64,000 nt of DNA from Heterobilharzia americana. Its lineage: Eukaryota > Platyhelminthes > Trematoda > Strigeidida > Schistosomatidae. The position numbers and the translations under genes were made by a program. Positions 50,401 through 56,400 of this stretch are shown one piece after another; position 1 is the first letter of the stretch, and each line of letters starts with the position of its first letter. The stretch covers positions 82,296,820-82,360,819 of the forward strand of contig OX104129.1 of the NCBI GenBank assembly GCA_944470555.2, given 5' to 3'. The notes below the pieces were generated by a model, which was not told where the DNA came from, ran no database searches, and saw only the letters and a list, made by a program, of their open reading frames with translations.

Positions 50401-53400
50401 TAAATTGGTTACCGATTCGTATATTTATCTAACTAACCAGGAATAATGTTTGGTTTTTATAGGGATGCACAAGTCTTTAATTTTTATGGTATATTGAATT
50501 CAGCTGATTACATTGTCACTTTTGTTTGTTTTTTCGCTTTTATTCAGAAAATGTGGTATGAACAAATCCTCTTGGATCTTATTATAGCGATGAATGCATA
50601 CTTTGTCAGTGAAATTGGTCAAAGACAAGCTATTCCACATTCTGTGTAAGTTTAAAGCGGGGAAACAGTTGACTAGTTCACAGCGTATACGAATTTTGAA
50701 TTGCTAACCTGACGAATTTGTGTACTAGTTTACTTCTTTGGTGATGAAATACTGGTTTGAAGATGTAAATAAAAAGGGGACTGAGAACATCCCTCTGAAC
50801 TACTTTATACAACAATGTCCTAAAATATGAGATGTGCAGCTGAAAATAAGGCTGGTAATTTCAGTCTATGATTCGATGAATTCTATTTGGAGGTTTGTAG
50901 GCATTTATTGATTTAAGGTTGGTATTCATCATGGACTGACATTAGTAGAAAGAACATTGGAGACCTAGGAGGCCTGGACAACTGTTTCATCCTAGCCTAC
51001 GGCTTCCCAGCTATGCGGTTCCCTGGCTCGGGTCGGACCCCATGACCTTCCGGTTCTGCGACCAGCACGTTACTGCTAAGTCACTGGGTCGGAACCAAGT
51101 GGTCTGTATTTCCTACTTCTTTCAGTTCACTATTGGTGCACATCCTCCATTCTTCTCACTGGTGACTAGCTTCGAGAGGCGATTCCCGAAGTTACAGTGA
51201 GAAGTCGTCACTGGAGGGGTCGAGCATGAGAACAGTTTCTCAACGACGGCATTGGATGGAGGTTTCACTATACTTTGAACTGACAAAAGTAAGAAATGGG
51301 GACCATTAGAGTTTGATTGCGGAACCTGAAGGTCTTGGGTTCGATATCTGGACGAAACAGCTGTCCATTACTCTCAGGCTCCCAATGTTTCTTCAACTGA
51401 TTTCATTTCCTGATGTGAATACCAAGCTGAAATTAATAAATAAATCCCTGCAAACCTTCAAGTTGAATTTTAAATATGATTTTAAGTGAGTTTTACACCA
51501 ATCAATACAAATACATTGATCAATATAGTATGAGTCTTTTTTTATGATTTGTTTTTTTACTGTTCTAATGGAATCTCTATCGACTAAACACTAAACACCA
51601 CACGTAGACACGTTGTAAGCGTGTGTACTACACACCCCGACTAGGCATTTAATATGTGCTAAAAGCCAAGATAAGTATTATTATAGTCATGTGATTTACA
51701 ATATTTTACTCTGATCAATCAGAACTAACCTTGTCGTATTGGACTAATCACATCCGTAGTATAATCAAGCTGTTAGTATCGATTACTTTGGATGAAAACT
51801 ATTGTAAGTGTTTACTGCCTGACTATGCTGATATTCAATTAAGTTGGTTTCCATACTCCTTTAAGATTATGACTGTCTAACTAAGTGTTAAATGGCTATA
51901 AGCAGTGATCATCAATTTGCCTTAGAAATTGTTTTTACGTTCAGTATCGCTTTTATAAAGTGATTCATAATGCGAAGCCCAGTGATGCTTTTGGACTGAA
52001 GACAGGAGTAAAACAAGGCTACATACTATCACCTACAATATTCCTGATTGTAGTGGACTGGATCATGCAACAAATAGTGAGGAGCGAGAAGAAGGGGTTA
52101 CGCTGGCTGGGCCGAGGAAAAGAGCCTAGAAGATTTGGATTTCGCCAACGATGACTTGTGTCTAATGTCTTGTGGCACAAACTTGAAGATGTACAGGCGG
52201 AAACTAACAAGTTGACAGAAGAGGCAGGGCAGGGCAGCGAAGACGCGACTTCGAGTGAATGTAGAGAAGACACAGGCGATGATGATACCCGACCAACGCC
52301 AACAGCAACAACAACAACAGACACCAATCACCATCAGTGGCAGAAACCTAAAGGAAGTAGCCTCCTTCACCAACCACCTAAGCATCACTGTTTCAACTAC
52401 ACGCAGCACAGGCACACACGAAAATGTCAAAGCCAACCACGATCGCAAACACAGCAACACAGGCATTCATTAACCTCAAACCAGTGTGCAAATCCAACGC
52501 ACTGCACTCAGCCAGTATAAAGTGTGAACAACATCCGGATTTTCAATACCAACACCAGTCAAGTCAGTGCTTCTGTATAGCTCAGAGACTTGGCACGTTA
52601 AGAAAGGCATTTTCAACAAACTACAGACATTCATCAACAACTACCTACACTGGCTCGATACTCAAGATCAGATGGATTGCCAGAATAATAAGAATAAGCA
52701 ACAAGGAACTCTGACTGGCTGGCTGGCTGTTAACGAACCAACCAACAACCTATCGCTGAACAAGTATGCATTGGAAGGGAGTGGAGATGGATTGGGCATG
52801 CATTGAGAAGACCATTCAGGAACATCACGAGTCAGGCCAGACCCTCAAGTGTAACCCAGATGGGAAGCGATGAGTTGGGCGTTTGATGCGAGGGTGACAT
52901 GGAGGAGATCGTGTGAGTAAGAGAAATGAGAGGTTGTGGGCTGTCGTGTAGCCAGGTTGAAAAGATTTCAGAGAAGAGAGTGCATTGGAGACGTGCTACT
53001 GAATCGGTATGTCCCACTATGAACCCAAGGGACAAATAATAATTAATCGCTTTTATAAAAATTTTAGTAGACTTAAGTCATCTTAGAGACTCCCGCACAT
53101 CGGATCCATTACCACAACGAAGATCGTTTTCATTGATATTCAAACATGAAGTTTTGTATGGTTAATTGTACGTTGTAAGAGTCTGCAATACTGATACAAT
53201 CAGCGTTTCTATTCGTCAATCGTTTATTCACACCTAAGATTGTACTATTCTGAGAAGAGGTCGATGAAATCAACCATCTCTGCGAATTCTCAACGTGGAT
53301 ACTAATTTATGTACAACTCATTCAAATTTATCGATTGAAGCAAGGTATTTTTGCCAATAATAATTAGGAATATTGCATTAGACAATCGATTACTCCACGT

Positions 53401-56400
53401 TTCAAACTATTCTTATTGATCGATCATTTCTGGGATTCTGATATAGCTTAGCTTTTTGATCATTGATTATTATTTGTCCCTTGGGTTCCTAGTGGAACAT
53501 ACCGATTCAGTAGCACGTCTCCAGTGCACTCTCTTCTCTAAAATCTTTTCAACCTGGCTACATGACAGCCCACAACCTCTCATTTCTCTTACTCACACGA
53601 TCTCCTCCATGTCACCCTCGCCTCAAACGCCCAACTCGTCACTTCCCATCTGGGTTACACTTGAGGGTCTGGCCTGACTCGTGATGTTCCTGAATGGTCT
53701 TCTCAATGCATGCCCAATCCATCTCCACTTCCTTCTAATGCATACTTGTTCAGCGATAGGTTGTTGGTTGGTTCGTTAACAGTCAGCCAGCCAGTCAGAG
53801 TTCGTTGTTGCTTATTCTTACTATTCTGGCAATCCATCTGAGCTTCAGTGTAGAGCCAGTGTAGGTAGTTGTTTATGAATGTCTGCAGGTTGTTGGAAAT
53901 GCCTTTCGTGACGCGCCAAGTCTCTGAGCCATATAGGAGCACTGACTTGACTGGTGTTGGTATTGAAAATCCGGATGTTGTTCACACTTTATACTGGCTG
54001 AGTGCAGTGCGTTGGATTTGCACACTGGTTTGAGGTTAATGAATGCCTGTGTTGCTGTGTTTGCGATCGTGGTTGGCTTTGACATTTTCGTGTGTGCCTG
54101 TGCTTCGTGTAGTTGAAACAGTGATGCTTAGGTGGTTGGTGAAGGAGGCTACTTCCTTAAGGTTTCTGCCATTGATGGTGATTGGAGCTTGTTGTTGATC
54201 AGTTAATAAAATCGATTTTTAGGTATGAACTCTGGTTGCAAATTAGGTTGTCTTGTGAGGTGTAGATTTCAGGTGGATTGTTCAATTTTTGATTATTACA
54301 TAGAGCTGGTGATTTTAGCCCTTAGAAGTGAGTTTCTCTTATACTTTACGAAATTTTGTAGATGTTTATAATTGGTTGGTTTAATCAACTGTTATGTCAT
54401 GGATTGGCTTAGTTGGTTACGCTTTCTTACACTAATCTATGCAGGGATGGTTAATCGAGTTCTTTGTTTCGTATAAACTGAAGTTATTGCTGACGATGCC
54501 GTCCAGAAAGACGATGAAATCTTCACAAATACGCAACGCAGCTCAGAGAACACAATAAAACCAAGAAACAAGTGTCCAGTGCTCGCAGTCCACGATATAT
54601 ATGTCAAGCTGAAATCGATAAATAATTTCCCTGCCAATCTCCAAATTGAATATCTGATTACTATTGCAATGGAGACTGTTCATTCGTTTTTACTAACAGT
54701 AGAGCATTAATATCTAAGTTATTCGTGTGGCAGGAACTGAGAACTTATCATTATTATGATTTATCCCTTGAATTACTAATGGAACATAGGGCTTTAGTAG
54801 CACGTCTCCAATGCGCTCTGTTGTCTGAAATCTTTTGAACCTGGCTCCACGACAGCCCACAAGCTCTCATTCCTTCGTCGCACGATCTCCTCCATGTCAT
54901 ACTCGGATACCCAACTGAGAACTTTCACTAGACTAAAGTCAATATCATCATTCCTATTTCTTGACTGTTTCAAAACCCAGTGTGCCAAAAAAAGAGAGAG
55001 AGAGATTGCTTAAGTTTTCATGCAGTTGGATGGTAGTCATGCTATAAACAAAGTGAGCAAAATGGATTTAAACGTATTAGTAGAATGGATTCAGCGATAA
55101 AAAAAAATGATAAAGGAATGTATAATTCTATTTTCAAATGAAGTAAACATTTTTTTATTCCGAATAAATTAAACTTTCATAATCGATAGTAATCAAGATG
55201 GCTTGCATTAACTTTTTCTCGATTCATTTTACTTATTTCCTTTTCGATTGTTTTTATTGTCATTGTTGTTACCAATTTAGATTAAGAGGATATACAGAAC
55301 ATGCACTTTGTTTCATTGAACTTGTACCGAGACTTGTGAATCAGGAATGTGATAAAGAATTACATTTACGCGACCAAACTTTGCTAGTAAGTGAATGATC
55401 CTATTATTTTTTAAGTTATATAAGAATAACTTATATTCTCTCTTCTTACACCTTCGTTATAAACCAATCTTTAACTGTATATATTAAGGTTAAGGGACAT
55501 ATGATATGGCTAGATTTGTGTTGATATAAGCTTTCGTTTAGAGCTCATCATCATCATCATTATCATCATTATCGTTTAGAGCTGTTGAGAATCGAACCGT
55601 TGTAGTGATCAACTTCAATGCAGAAACTGAAAAATGTTTAGGTACAGTCTTCGAAATCCTAGCGTGGATCACTTCCTATAGTTGTGGTCAGACAACTGTT
55701 TATTTTTAGACGACATGAATTTCAGATATAAAGAGAAATATCTTCTTACCTGGTGTTCACCGATTTGAACTCAGCGTTTGACACATTGGCCGTGTCATTA
55801 TTGGTTACCATTCAAGACCACCAATGGAAGACTACTGTCGATCCAAGCATATGTTTTGGCATTCAAATAGAGGCATAATGACTACAACTGGGAGATCATT
55901 CTGAATTCATTCTTTTATCACTACTTTATAAAACGATCTGTCGAAAAAGCATTTGGGTAATGACAATTCCACTCATCCTGATGAAGTCTGGTTCTATTTC
56001 AAGACCTTAACTGACACTCAGGAAAACAGTAGAAAGGATTAGGAAGTCACAGTATCTTCATTCGAATTGATGGATACTCACCAAAGTATCTCTGCAAGCT
56101 CTAAGCACAAGAAGAAGTGATTCTAGCTTCAGTGTGGGGTGACAAAGAGCTTACGCAATGACTACGAGCAGTGAAGGTCAAAGACGATAACCAATAGTAG
56201 ACGGTCGTTAGAATTAGTAAGAAAAATGGAGTGAAAAAGTTGATGGTTAGTGTGATCATGGCGGGGAAACATGAGTTTGGGATTAGTTCACCGGAGAGGT
56301 GACTGAAGCCATGCGAGATATAGTTCAACTGACTTCCAGCTATCCTCGATTGCTCTATGTTTATTTACAGTTGAAGCGCAACATTGAGATAGGGTTTCCT

